Assembly: GCF_014055025.1 (NCBI RefSeq)
Contig: NZ_CP059571.1
Coordinates: forward strand, 1,674,001-1,738,000
DNA: 64,000 bases
Origin: Neisseria bacilliformis
GTDB lineage: Bacteria > Pseudomonadota > Gammaproteobacteria > Burkholderiales > Neisseriaceae
Direction of reading: 5' to 3'
A program made the translations under genes and the position numbers. This document shows, one piece after another, positions 50,059-58,862 of the stretch. Numbering within the stretch: the first letter of the stretch is position 1; the number at the start of each line of letters is the position of its first letter. The notes beneath the pieces are model-generated. The model worked only from the letters and a program-made list of their open reading frames with translations, was not told the origin of the DNA and did not search any database.

Positions 50059-50076
50059 TGTACATGAAAATGTACA
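50059..50076 (-). promoter_or_regulatory. YefM-type operator with two TGTACA cores
   Basis: TGTACAT and ATGTACA face each other across GAAA. The known yefM-yoeB operator of E. coli also has TGTACA cores. A -10-like TACAAT (minus strand, 50057-50062) overlaps the left core, so binding should block RNA polymerase. Confidence 0.82.
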
Positions 50077-50186
50077 TTTTGGTGCGCGCGCAATGGTTGG
50101 AGACCATCTGAAAGCGCAGCTTCGGCGCGGCCAAAAGCGGGTTTGGCGTTTTTCAGACGGCCTTTTTCGGTATTTGCACCCGGTGT

Positions 50187-51473
50187 TCAGCGGCGGGCGA
50201 GGATGGCGGTGGAGAGGTAGGATTTGACGCCGTCGGAGATGGCGTCGGCACATTGGCGGCGGAAGGTCATGCCGCTGAGTTTGCGTTCTTCTTCGGGGTT
50301 GGAGAGGAAGGCGGTTTCGACGAGGATGGAAGGGATGTCGGGGGCGCGCAGGACGGCGAAGTTGGCCTGGTCGAGGTCGCCTTTGTGCAGTTTGTTGTAG
50401 CGGCCGAGTTCGGCGAGCACTTTTTTGCCCAGCACTGCGCTGTCTTTGCCGGTTACGGTTTGGGTCATGTCGAGGATGGTGCTGTCGATGTCTTTGTTGC
50501 CGCCGGTTTTGACGCCGCCGATGGCGTCGGCGTTGTTTTGGGTTTGGGCGAGGAATTTGGCGGCCGCGCTGCTCGCGCCGCGTGTGCTGAGGGTGTAGAC
50601 GCCGGTGCCGCGCGCACTGGGGCTGGTGAAGGCGTCGGCGTGGATGGAGATGAAGAGGTCGGCGCGCAGTTTGCGGGCTTTGGCCACGCGCACGCCCAGG
50701 GGGATGAAGACGTCTTCGTTGCGGGTCATGAAGACTTTGTAGCCCATGCCTTCGAGGCGTTTTTTGGTTTCGCGGGCGATGGAGAGGACGACGTCTTTTT
50801 CGCGCAGGCCGCTTTTGCCGATGGCGCCGGGGTCTTCGCCGCCGTGGCCGGGGTCGAGGACGATGACGGGCTGGCGGTGGTGGCTGCGGTCGGGTGTGCT
50901 CGGCGGCGGGGTGCGCTCGGCACGGGGCGGGTCGGGCAGGCGGCGTACGGGCGGGGTGTCGGCTCCGGTGCCTCTGTTGCTGATTTTGCCCTGCGAGTAG
51001 TCTTCCAGGAGTGCCATCAGGGGGTCGTTGGCGTCGTCGGCGTGCATGGGGTAGAGGTCGATGACGAGGCGGTGTTTGAAGTTGGCGACGGGGGCGAGGG
51101 TGAAGAGCTGGGGGTTGACCTCGGCTTTGAGGTCGATGACGATGCGCACGGTGTCGGCGGTGTTCTGGCCGACGCGGATGATGCCGATGTAGGGGTCGGC
51201 GCGTTGGACTTTGCTGTTGATTTCCTGCAAAACGGAGTTGAGCTGCACGCCTTTGATGTCGAGCACGAGGCGGCGGGGGTGTTCGAGGGTGAAGTAGTTG
51301 TATTGCAGTTTTTCGCTGGCTTCGATGGTGATGCGGCTGTACGCGCTGGCCGGCCAGATGCGCACGGCGACGAACTGGGGCGGGGCTTTGGCGAAGGCGG
51401 CGGGAGTGAGGGAAAACAGCAGGCCGGCGGCGGCGCTGCGGACTATCTGGCGGCGGGTATATTTTTGATCCAT
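50187..51473 (-). CDS. amiC: Periplasmic N-acetylmuramoyl-L-alanine amidase AmiC
   Basis: The 428-residue protein has a Tat signal (TRRQIVRSAAAGLLFSL, Arg7-Arg8) and an AMIN domain (RITIEASEKLQYNYFTLEHPRRLVLDI). A Ser/Pro linker and an Amidase_3 domain (VLDPGHGGEDPGAIG, HADAFTS, LVETAFLSN) follow. It splits septal peptidoglycan during cell separation. Its start overlaps the end of tsaE by 31 nt, a common neisserial and enterobacterial order. Confidence 0.95.
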   Translation of the reverse strand: MDQKYTRRQIVRSAAAGLLFSLTPAAFAKAPPQFVAVRIWPASAYSRITIEASEKLQYNYFTLEHPRRLVLDIKGVQLNSVLQEINSKVQRADPYIGIIRVGQNTADTVRIVIDLKAEVNPQLFTLAPVANFKHRLVIDLYPMHADDANDPLMALLEDYSQGKISNRGTGADTPPVRRLPDPPRAERTPPPSTPDRSHHRQPVIVLDPGHGGEDPGAIGKSGLREKDVVLSIARETKKRLEGMGYKVFMTRNEDVFIPLGVRVAKARKLRADLFISIHADAFTSPSARGTGVYTLSTRGASSAAAKFLAQTQNNADAIGGVKTGGNKDIDSTILDMTQTVTGKDSAVLGKKVLAELGRYNKLHKGDLDQANFAVLRAPDIPSILVETAFLSNPEEERKLSGMTFRRQCADAISDGVKSYLSTAILARR

Positions 51474-51928
51474 GCTTCTAAACTTTTTCGGCCGTGGTTT
51501 GTGTGGGACTGCAAAACGGCACGCCTGCCGGCACCTTGGTGGGAAAGGGTGAGGGTGATGTCGGGCGGCGGGGTGTATGCGCCGCCTTTGTCCGGCCATT
51601 CGATGAGGCAGACGGCGTCCGCGCCTGCCAGTTCGTCCAAGCCCGCGTCTTCCCATTCTTCGGGCGAAGAGAAGCGGTAGAGGTCGAAATGGTGCAGGGT
51701 GAAACCGGGCAGCGGGTAGGATTCGGCAATGGTGTAGGTGGGGCTTTTCACCGTGCCGGTAAAACCGAGCGCGCGCAGGAGGTTGCGGGCGAAGGTGGTT
51801 TTGCCCGCGCCCAAATCCCCTTGCAGCCACAGCACCAGCGGCGCAGAGAGGTCGTCTGAAAAGGCGGCGGCAAAGGCGGCGGCGGCGGCTTCATCGGGCA
51901 GGGGGAAAACGGCGGCGGGTTCGGACAT
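51443..51928 (-). CDS. tsaE: tRNA threonylcarbamoyladenosine ATPase TsaE
   Basis: The 161-residue protein has Walker A GDLGAGKTT at 37-45, SPTYTIAESY and FDLYRFSSPEEWEDAGLDEL, as in all TsaE proteins. It works with TsaB and TsaD to make t6A37 on ANN-decoding tRNAs. The C-terminal 25 residues beyond GRRAVL overlap the amiC start and seem less conserved. Confidence 0.95.
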   Translation of the reverse strand: MSEPAAVFPLPDEAAAAAFAAAFSDDLSAPLVLWLQGDLGAGKTTFARNLLRALGFTGTVKSPTYTIAESYPLPGFTLHHFDLYRFSSPEEWEDAGLDELAGADAVCLIEWPDKGGAYTPPPDITLTLSHQGAGRRAVLQSHTNHGRKSLEAWIKNIPAAR

Positions 51929-52129
51929 CGGGCGTGTGTTCTGCTTGCGGGAAAAGGGCGGATTATGCGGCAAACGGCGGCGTTTGCAAACTGCACGGGC
52001 GGCAGAAAAGGCGCGGCGGGCGTTTTCAGACGGCCTTTTGGGTGTCGGCAGGCATCCCGATTGCAAACAGCCGCCAAGCCTTTGCCGCTATAATGCCCGC
52101 CGTTTTCCCAACCGCCGCGAAAGAGTGCC

Positions 52130-55100
52130 ATGCTCCGTCTCTACCAGTCCAACCGCCTCGAAGATTTGGCCGCCATGCTGCAAAAAGTGCAGCAGACCAA
52201 GCCGCTGTCCGAGCCGCTGCTGCCGGAAGAAATCATCGTGCAAAGCCAGGGCATGCGGCGTTTCATCGGCAACTATCTGGCCGAACACGGCGGCATCGCC
52301 GCCAACATCCGCTTCTCCCTGCCCGCCGGCTTCAACTGGCGGCTCACGCGCGCCCTGCTGCCCGACATCCCCGAACTCAGCCCCTTCGACACCGAAGTCA
52401 TGCGCTGGCGGCTGTTGGGGCTGTTTGTTTCAGACGGCCTCTCCCGCCCCGAAACCGCGCAGGCGCAGGCCGCCCTCTCGGGCTACCTCTGCGGCGGCGG
52501 CGCGGCGGCCTACCAGCTTGCCGGCGAGCTTGCCGACATCTTCGACCAATACCTCGTCTACCGCCCCGACTGGATAGACGCCTGGCAGCGCGACAGACTG
52601 CTCGGCCTGGGCGGCGACGAAGCCTGGCAGGCCGAACTGTGGCGTTTCCTAAACGACGGCCAAACCGCGCCCCACCGCGTAGAAATGTGGCACAGGCTCG
52701 AACAAGCCCTCCAATCCCCGCCCGACGGCCTGCTGCCCGAACGCATCTGCGTCTTCGGCATCACCGCCCTCGCCCCGATGTACCTGCAACTGCTGCACGC
52801 CCTCGCGCAACACACCGAAGTGCACATCTTCGCCCTCAACCCCGCCTCCGAATACTGGGGCAACATCATCGAACCCGCGCAAATCCTCGCCGCAGGCGGC
52901 GATGCCGACCCCGCCGCCGCCGGACACCCCCTGCTCGCCTCACTGGGCAAACAAGGGCGCGACTTCTTCAACGCCCTCGCCGAAAGCGAAGCCTCCACCG
53001 ACCTTTCCGCCTACCCCGAAGCCCCCCTGTCCGACAGCCTCCTCCACCGCCTGCAATACGGCCTGCAAACCCTCACCCTGCCCGACAAAACCGCCACGCT
53101 GGACGACAGCATCCGCATCGTCTGCGCCCACAGCCCCCTGCGCGAATTGCAAATCCTCAAAGACCGCCTGCTCGAACTCCTCGCGCACGACCCAACCCTC
53201 CAACCCCGCGACATCGCCGTCCTCACCCCCAACATCGAACCCTACGCCCCCTACATCGAAGCCGTGTTCGGACAAGAAAGCGGCCGCCCCCTGCCCTACT
53301 CCGTCGCCGACGTCAAACTCAGCCGCCGCCGCCCCCTGCTCCACGCCGCCGAACAAACCCTCGCCATCTTCGAGAGCCGCTTTGAAGCCGACAAAATCCT
53401 CGGCCTGCTCGACACCGAACCCGTCCTCCAACGCTTCGGCCTCACCCGCGAAGACCTCCCCCTGCTGCACGACACCATCGAACACCTCAACATCCGCTGG
53501 GGCTGGGACGAAACCATGCGCGGCGGCGCAGACCCCCTCTTCACCTGGCAGCAAGGACTCGACCGCATCATCCTCGGCTGGATACTGCCCGACAACGGCG
53601 AACTCTGGCAAAACCACGCCCCCTGGCACACCGACCCCGCCGTCATCCCCCTCCTCGCCCGCCTCGCCGCCTTCCTCCGCCGCCTCGCCCGCTGGCGGCA
53701 AACCTGGCAAACCCCTGCCACCGTCGCCGTCTGGACACAACGCATCACCGACATGCTGCAAGACCTCTTCGTCCAAGACAACCAAGCCCGCCAAGACATG
53801 CAGCAGCTCGCCCAAGCCCTCGCCCGCTGGCGGCAGGAAACCGAACTCGCCCGCTTCGGCGGCGAACTCGATTGCAGCGTCATCAACCGCCACCTCGCCC
53901 GCTACCTCGGCAGCCGCAGCGAAGCCGGCTTCCTGCGCGGCGGCATCACCTTTTGCAGCATGGTACCCATGCGTTCCCTCCCCTTCCAAACCCTCTGCCT
54001 GCTCGGCCTCAACGACGGCCAATTCCCCCGCAACACCCGCGCCGCCGCCTTCGACCTCATCGCCCGCCACCCCCGCAGAGGCGACAGAGCCCGCCGCGAC
54101 GACGACCGCTACCTCTTCCTCGAAGCCCTCCTCAGCGCGCGCCAACACCTCCACCTCTCCTACGTCGGCCGCAGCATCCACAACAACGAAGCCCTCGCCC
54201 CCTCCGCCCTGCTCAACGAACTGGCCGACTGCCTCGCCGACATGACCGGCCAAACCGCATCCGCCATCACCGAACAACACACCCAGCAACACCCTCTGCA
54301 AGCCTACTCCCCCCGCTACTTCGACAACAGCGGCCTCACCAGCAGCCGCGCCGACTACGCCGCCGCCCTCAACAGGCCGTCTGAAAACCCCGCCCCCTTC
54401 TACACCGCCCCCCTCACCGGCGACACCCCGCCCCAAAGCGTCGCCCACAACGACTTCCTCGACTTCTGGAAAAACCCCGTCCGCCACTGGCTGCGCCGCA
54501 ACCTCGACTGGCGCGCCCCCTACCACACCCAAGCAACCCCAACCAACGAACCCTTCGCCCCCACCGACGAGCGCGAAACCGCCGCCGCCTACACCCAAGC
54601 CCGCCTACTGCACCAAAACTTCACCGACACCGCCGCCCGCCTCACCGCCCGCTCCCTCCTCCCCGCCGGCCAAATCGGCGCACTCTGGCGCGGACAATAC
54701 GAAACCGCCGCCAAAAACCTCGACCAAACCCTGCTCGACAGCCCCCCCCTGCCCGACACCCACTACCAATACCATTCAGACGGCCTCACCCTCCACGGCA
54801 GCCTCACCCGCCTGCACCGGCACGGACAAATCCACCTCCTCGACCACCGCCCCAACGCCCCCGAACGCACCGCCCTCCTCCTGCAACACCTCATCTACAA
54901 CGCCGTCCGCCCCGAAGAAGCCGCCGACCTGCGCAGCCACTGGATACAGCCCGACCACACCGACACCCTTCCCCCCATCCCGCAGCAACATGCCCAAACC
55001 CTCCTCGACGCCTGGATCGCCTGGTGGCGCACCGGCCAAACCCAACCCCTGCCCTACTTCCCCAAAACCACCCTCGCCGCCGCCGAAGCCCTGCTGAAAA

Positions 55101-55330
55101 ACAGTAAAAAAAGCGACACCGAACGCCGCCGCGCCGCCCACAAAGCCGCCTACACCGCCTACTTCGCCAACAAAGCCGGCACCCCCCAGGCCGACTACCC
55201 CGAAGTCGCCCAAGTCTTCGGCCGCAACAACACCCCACCCATCGACGAAGACCCCTTCTGGCTCCTCGCCGAACACCTCGCCCACCTCCTCGCCGCCACA
55301 GAACAAACCGAACAAACACCCCCGCCGTAG
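52130..55330 (+). CDS. recC: RecBCD subunit RecC
   Basis: The 1066-residue protein starts MLRLYQSNRLEDLAAML. It has RecC hallmarks: EIIVQSQGMRRFIGNYLAEHGGIAANI, CVFGITALAPMYLQLLHAL, VPMRSLPFQTLCLLGLNDGQFPR and VAHNDFLDFWKNPVRHWLRRNL. It is close to E. coli RecC in length. The complex repairs breaks and, in Neisseria, aids recombination after DNA uptake. A TATAAT box lies at 52089-52094. recB and recD are not in the window. Confidence 0.95.
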   Translation: MLRLYQSNRLEDLAAMLQKVQQTKPLSEPLLPEEIIVQSQGMRRFIGNYLAEHGGIAANIRFSLPAGFNWRLTRALLPDIPELSPFDTEVMRWRLLGLFVSDGLSRPETAQAQAALSGYLCGGGAAAYQLAGELADIFDQYLVYRPDWIDAWQRDRLLGLGGDEAWQAELWRFLNDGQTAPHRVEMWHRLEQALQSPPDGLLPERICVFGITALAPMYLQLLHALAQHTEVHIFALNPASEYWGNIIEPAQILAAGGDADPAAAGHPLLASLGKQGRDFFNALAESEASTDLSAYPEAPLSDSLLHRLQYGLQTLTLPDKTATLDDSIRIVCAHSPLRELQILKDRLLELLAHDPTLQPRDIAVLTPNIEPYAPYIEAVFGQESGRPLPYSVADVKLSRRRPLLHAAEQTLAIFESRFEADKILGLLDTEPVLQRFGLTREDLPLLHDTIEHLNIRWGWDETMRGGADPLFTWQQGLDRIILGWILPDNGELWQNHAPWHTDPAVIPLLARLAAFLRRLARWRQTWQTPATVAVWTQRITDMLQDLFVQDNQARQDMQQLAQALARWRQETELARFGGELDCSVINRHLARYLGSRSEAGFLRGGITFCSMVPMRSLPFQTLCLLGLNDGQFPRNTRAAAFDLIARHPRRGDRARRDDDRYLFLEALLSARQHLHLSYVGRSIHNNEALAPSALLNELADCLADMTGQTASAITEQHTQQHPLQAYSPRYFDNSGLTSSRADYAAALNRPSENPAPFYTAPLTGDTPPQSVAHNDFLDFWKNPVRHWLRRNLDWRAPYHTQATPTNEPFAPTDERETAAAYTQARLLHQNFTDTAARLTARSLLPAGQIGALWRGQYETAAKNLDQTLLDSPPLPDTHYQYHSDGLTLHGSLTRLHRHGQIHLLDHRPNAPERTALLLQHLIYNAVRPEEAADLRSHWIQPDHTDTLPPIPQQHAQTLLDAWIAWWRTGQTQPLPYFPKTTLAAAEALLKNSKKSDTERRRAAHKAAYTAYFANKAGTPQADYPEVAQVFGRNNTPPIDEDPFWLLAEHLAHLLAATEQTEQTPPP

Positions 55331-55723
55331 GGTTTGCGCGCAAGCCCCGCACGCAGTTGCTGCCGTGAAAAGGCCGTCCCGAAAGCAGGAGGCTTCGCAC
55401 TCCGAAAAACAAATTTCAGACGGCCTCTGCCATTTGAGTAGAGTGTGCCACTCCAAGGCGATGCACGCTGTCTATGCTCTGCAACAAATGCCCGCGTCCG
55501 GCAAACCGTAGGTCGGGCATTCATGCCCGACGTTTTTGTCGGCTCGCTCAATCAGTCGGGCATAAATGCCCGACCTACGATTTCAGCCGTAGCAAGTAGC
55601 TTGAGTCCCAACCCGACACATTTGCCGTTTGCCCGAAAATGTCGGGTCAAGACCCACCCTACACCTGCTTCAATACCGAGAGGCCGTCTGAAAAACGTTT
55701 TTCAGACGGCCTCTGCCGTTTAA

Positions 55724-55829
55724 GTAGGGTGTGTCGCCCCAAGGCGACGCACGCGTTCTTCGCCCCGCAACAAATGTCCGCGCCCCGCAAACCCAAAAAC
55801 CGCGTGCGTGGCTGCGACACACACCCTAC
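55724..55829. repeat. GTAGGGTGTG MITE-like element (106 bp)
   Basis: The ends are GTAGGGTGTG and CACACCCTAC, and the inner arms CGACGCACGCG and CCGCGTGCGTGG face each other across a variable centre. It is the best match to the copy at 55922. Confidence 0.82.
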
Positions 55830-55921
55830 TTCGGCAGCAAGAGCGGTCTATGCCCTATGGTGGTTTACAAATAAAGAAAGGCCGTCTGAAACCCGTTTTT
55901 CAGACGGCCTCTGCCGTTTGA

Positions 55922-56027
55922 GTAGGGTGTGTCGCCCCAAGGCGACGCACGCGGTTGCAGATTTGCGCAAGGCACGGGATTCGTTGTGCGGCAAAGACCG
56001 CGTGCGTGGCTGCGCCACACACCCTAC
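55922..56027. repeat. GTAGGGTGTG MITE-like element (106 bp)
   Basis: It has the same ends and inner arms as the element at 55724, with a different 40-base centre. The first 32 bases are identical to that copy. Confidence 0.82.
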
Positions 56028-56191
56028 GCAGAGGCCGTCTGAAAGCGTATTTGGTAGGTCGGGCATTTATGCCCGACGTTTTTTATAATGAGACAAAACA
56101 GGAAATACACATCATAGCCGGCGTAGGGTGGGTCTTGACCCACCACAGTCATGCCGTTTTCCGCGCATGGTGGGTCGAGACCCACCATGCC

Positions 56192-56452
56192 TTAACGGCC
56201 TCTTGCTGTTTCGCCGTATCGGACGGACATCGGCGGATAAAACCACTGTGTGCGGCAGAACTTTGGCGGTGTTTTTTTTATAGTTGGTCGAGCAGCTCTT
56301 TCCATTGAATAAGGCTGGTTCAAGAAAACCGGGTATCGCAAGAAAATCGGTACGCGGTTATCTACATGCTGCATCAGCAACACCACATCGCGCAGGCTGA
56401 TATAGACAAAATCGTATTCGTCCGGTTTGGATTCCAAATCAGGCGCGATCAT
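56192..56452 (-). CDS. Short hypothetical protein, possibly frameshifted
   Basis: The frame gives 86 residues beginning MIAPDLESKPDEYDFVYISLRDVVLLMQHVDN. The first 45 or so look natural, while the rest reads into repeat DNA. In another frame the same region ends LIQWKELLDQL and a stop, which would be a more natural C-terminus. It lies 17 nt behind the interrupted lipoprotein gene, and could be its operon partner or a decayed piece. Confidence 0.35.
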   Translation of the reverse strand: MIAPDLESKPDEYDFVYISLRDVVLLMQHVDNRVPIFLRYPVFLNQPYSMERAARPTIKKTPPKFCRTQWFYPPMSVRYGETARGR

Positions 56453-56469
56453 GCTTCCAAATATTAATC

Positions 56470-57153
56470 CTATTCAAAACGGCTGTCAGAACCCAAAACC
56501 CATTGTCTTCCGTCTTGATAATAAACCACAATCATCAACCGGTTTTGCTGTGAATGATAGTCAGGGATCGGATCGGGATATTTCCAGGCCTTGATGTTGT
56601 TCAGCAAAAAGACGAACTGGTCAAACTGCTCGGGACGAAGCTTTAATCTGGCATAGTCATCCTCCAACAAGAGGTTGACATTGCCCTCGGAATCGGGAGG
56701 GGAATAGGGCATAAGCCGGGTTATGTCGTCGAAACGTACTTTATGCATATGAGTTGGTGCAGCAGTAACTCAGGCATAGTACACCTCAATGGTTTTGATA
56801 TTCTTATCGGATACAGACATCAGCTGCCCCAGCGGCACAGCGTATTTGGGAAACTCCCGATCGGTTTTCTTATGATCTATTGTAGCTTCAACATTGGCAT
56901 ACGGTTCAGCCTTTTGCCGCTTTCGCAACGCCTTAAAACTCGGATACTGCTGTTCGGTCAGTGCCATCAGTTTGTCCCACGCCGCCATATTGCGAGCGAT
57001 TTTGGCTTCGTCTGCTTGGAAGATGTCCACCCGTTTTTCCGTCGCTGCGGTCTGCGCCTGCGGGCTTGGCAGCGGAACGGGCTGCGCCGCTTTCTGCGGC
57101 AGGCAGGCTGCCGGTGTGAGAGCTGCCAGCCATATTGCGGGATGTTTGTCCAT
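56470..57153 (-). pseudogene. Lipoprotein gene with in-frame TGA
   Basis: The first part (57153-56770) encodes a lipoprotein of 127 residues starting MDKHPAIWLAALTPAACLPQK. It ends at TGA after VYYA. The same frame continues without a further stop to 56470, ending QWVLGSDSRFE. The paralogue at 63300 runs through this point (HYAGMRIAPTN), so the TGA stands for a Gly codon. The protein is an envelope lipoprotein of unknown role. Shared blocks include ADEAKIARNMAAWDKLMAL and FLLNNIKAWKYPDP. Confidence 0.75.
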
Positions 57154-57280
57154 GATGTTTCCTTTTTTGCGTTATCTGTTTATTCGATAAAAGCCGCCTG
57201 TTTGTTTTCAGACGGCCTTTTTGTATGGGATGTATTGGCAACTAATATTTTGACGGCTTTTGCACGCCGATTTGACGCTG

Positions 57281-58027
57281 TTATTCGGCGCAGCGGAAGC
57301 CTAAGTTGTGGACGGAGAATTTGGATTGCAGGCTGGTGCGGAAGCCGTAGCGCAGGAAGGCGGCGTAGTTGCTGGGGTCGGTTGCGCCGGCGGCTGCGCC
57401 GCTGCAAAACATGGAGCTGTCGACGCCGCCGGAGTTGAGCAGGCTGCTGTTGAAGTCTTCCGTCCATTCCCAAATCAGGCCGTGCATGTCGTAGATGCCC
57501 CAGTAGTTGGGTTTCAGACGGCCTACGTCGCGCAGGCCGCTGCGGCTGCCTTGGGCGTACCAGTTGAGAATGGTGTCGCGGTAGGCTTTTTCGTTCGCGC
57601 CGTTGGGTTTGAGTTCGGAGGCTTGTCCGGCAAATTCCCATTGGTTGATGGTGGGCAGGTGTTTGCCTTGGGCGGTGCAGTAGGCGTTGGCGGCAAACCA
57701 GGAGACGAAAACGACGGGTTTGTTGAGGTCGGATTTTTTGGGGGCGTAGCCGCCGGCGGTTTTTTCCCAATGCGACAGGTAGTGTTGGTCGCTTTGTTTG
57801 CTGCTGGGTTTGCCGCGCTGCCATTGCGGGTTTTTCTTGACGAATTCGTAAAATTCGCCGTTGGTAACGGGGGTTTTGTCGAGTTTGAACGGGCCGACTT
57901 TGGTCAGGGGGGCGTCGGCGGCGAGGTAGAGGGGGCGGTAGGTGCCGCCGGGCAGTTCGGACATGCCGGTGGCGGACGCGGTGGCGGAGATTATGGCCAA
58001 CAGGCTGTATAAGAAGGTTTTTTTCAT
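57281..58027 (-). CDS. NirV-like formylglycine-generating-enzyme fold protein
   Basis: The 248-residue protein has a signal peptide (MKKTFLYSLLAIISATASA) and an FGE-sulfatase domain: PGGTYRPLYL, KTPVTNGEFYEFVKKNPQW, PVVFVSWFAANAYCTAQGKHLPTINQWEFAG, MHGLIWEWTEDFN and HNLGFRCAE. Homologues called NirV accompany copper nitrite reductase genes. It lies two genes downstream of aniA on the same strand. It may help mature or modify AniA in the periplasm. No catalytic Cys pair of true FGE is evident. Confidence 0.82.
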   Translation of the reverse strand: MKKTFLYSLLAIISATASATGMSELPGGTYRPLYLAADAPLTKVGPFKLDKTPVTNGEFYEFVKKNPQWQRGKPSSKQSDQHYLSHWEKTAGGYAPKKSDLNKPVVFVSWFAANAYCTAQGKHLPTINQWEFAGQASELKPNGANEKAYRDTILNWYAQGSRSGLRDVGRLKPNYWGIYDMHGLIWEWTEDFNSSLLNSGGVDSSMFCSGAAAGATDPSNYAAFLRYGFRTSLQSKFSVHNLGFRCAE

Positions 58028-58061
58028 GACGGGACTCTTTTTTACGGTTGAATCGGTGCGC

Positions 58062-58586
58062 TTATTTCTGTCCGGCGCGGTAGTCGGCCACTTCCTTCGC
58101 GCTGACTTCGCCGCCGGCGTTGCCGAAGGAGTTTAAAACATAAGTGGACACGGCGGCTATTTCTTCGTCTTTCAGCGGGAAGGAGGGCATGATGCCGTCG
58201 TATTCTTTGCCGTTGACGGTGATTTTGCCGCGTATGCCTTTGGCGACGGAGGCGACGAGCTGCATTTTGTCTTGGGCGAAATAGTCGGACTTGCCCAGCG
58301 GGGGCAGGGCGGCGTTTGAGCCGAGCCCGTCTTCGCCGTGGCAGGCTTTGCAGCGTTTGTCGTACACGGCCTTGCCTGCTTTGAGGTGTTCGGGCACTTG
58401 CGGTACGGTGTTTTGCGCGGCGGATGCCTGCGCGTTTTGCGGCGGGTTGCTGCCGCTGTTTTCAGACGGCCTCTCGGCGGCTTGCGATGCGGCGGGGATT
58501 TGGTTTTGGTTGGTCTGTGTTTCTTGCGTGTTGCAGCCGGTAAGCAGCAGGCCGAGTATGACTGCGGCGGACAGCGGGTGTTTCAT
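58062..58586 (-). CDS. Monohaem cytochrome c lipoprotein
   Basis: The 174-residue protein has lipobox LTGC (Cys18), a disordered linker, and a class I cytochrome c domain with CKACH at 79-83 and axial Met133 (GIMPSF). It lies between aniA and the nirV-like gene, so electron donation to the nitrite reductase is likely. The linker contains a translated uptake sequence (AERPSENSG), showing that this part tolerates insertion. Confidence 0.88.
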   Translation of the reverse strand: MKHPLSAAVILGLLLTGCNTQETQTNQNQIPAASQAAERPSENSGSNPPQNAQASAAQNTVPQVPEHLKAGKAVYDKRCKACHGEDGLGSNAALPPLGKSDYFAQDKMQLVASVAKGIRGKITVNGKEYDGIMPSFPLKDEEIAAVSTYVLNSFGNAGGEVSAKEVADYRAGQK

Positions 58587-58862
58587 GATGCGTTCCTTTG
58601 TTGGCACCCTGCCGGTTTGTTGGTTGTGTTTTGTTCGTGCGGCGGGTGGGCGGGTTTGGTACGGGCGGATTGTTTGCCTGCGTTTTTGCGCAGTGCGAGT
58701 GTGCGTGCGCTTAGTATTTGGTGTAAAAAAAGGCATCCGTAACGCCTGAATTTCCGTTGCTGATACCCTTGCGGATGTTTTTCAGACGGCCTGATTCAAG
58801 AATACGGATGCCTGGCTTTCGGGCTGTCCCGCTGAGCCGGCCGGATGCCGGCCCAATCGGGA

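Larger units (their letters stand above)
55331..56191. repeat. Repeat island behind recC
   Basis: These 860 bases carry no supported gene. They hold two complete GTAGGGTGTG elements (55724-55829 and 55922-56027) and one GTAGGTCGGGCAT element (55508-55578). Another single arm lies near 56055, with a GTAGGGTGGGTC element (56123-56190) and at least three inverted uptake pairs (for example 55680-55713 and 55878-55912). Confidence 0.85.

Noticed and set aside
52940-54598. 552-codon frame opposite recC
   Set aside because: It is Gly/Val/Glu-rich antisense of a GC-rich gene and has no recognisable domain.
37429-56088. Regularly repeated short sequences that might suggest a CRISPR array
   Set aside because: The repeats are uptake sequences and paired palindromes with irregular spacing and orientation. 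There are no uniform spacers and no cas genes.
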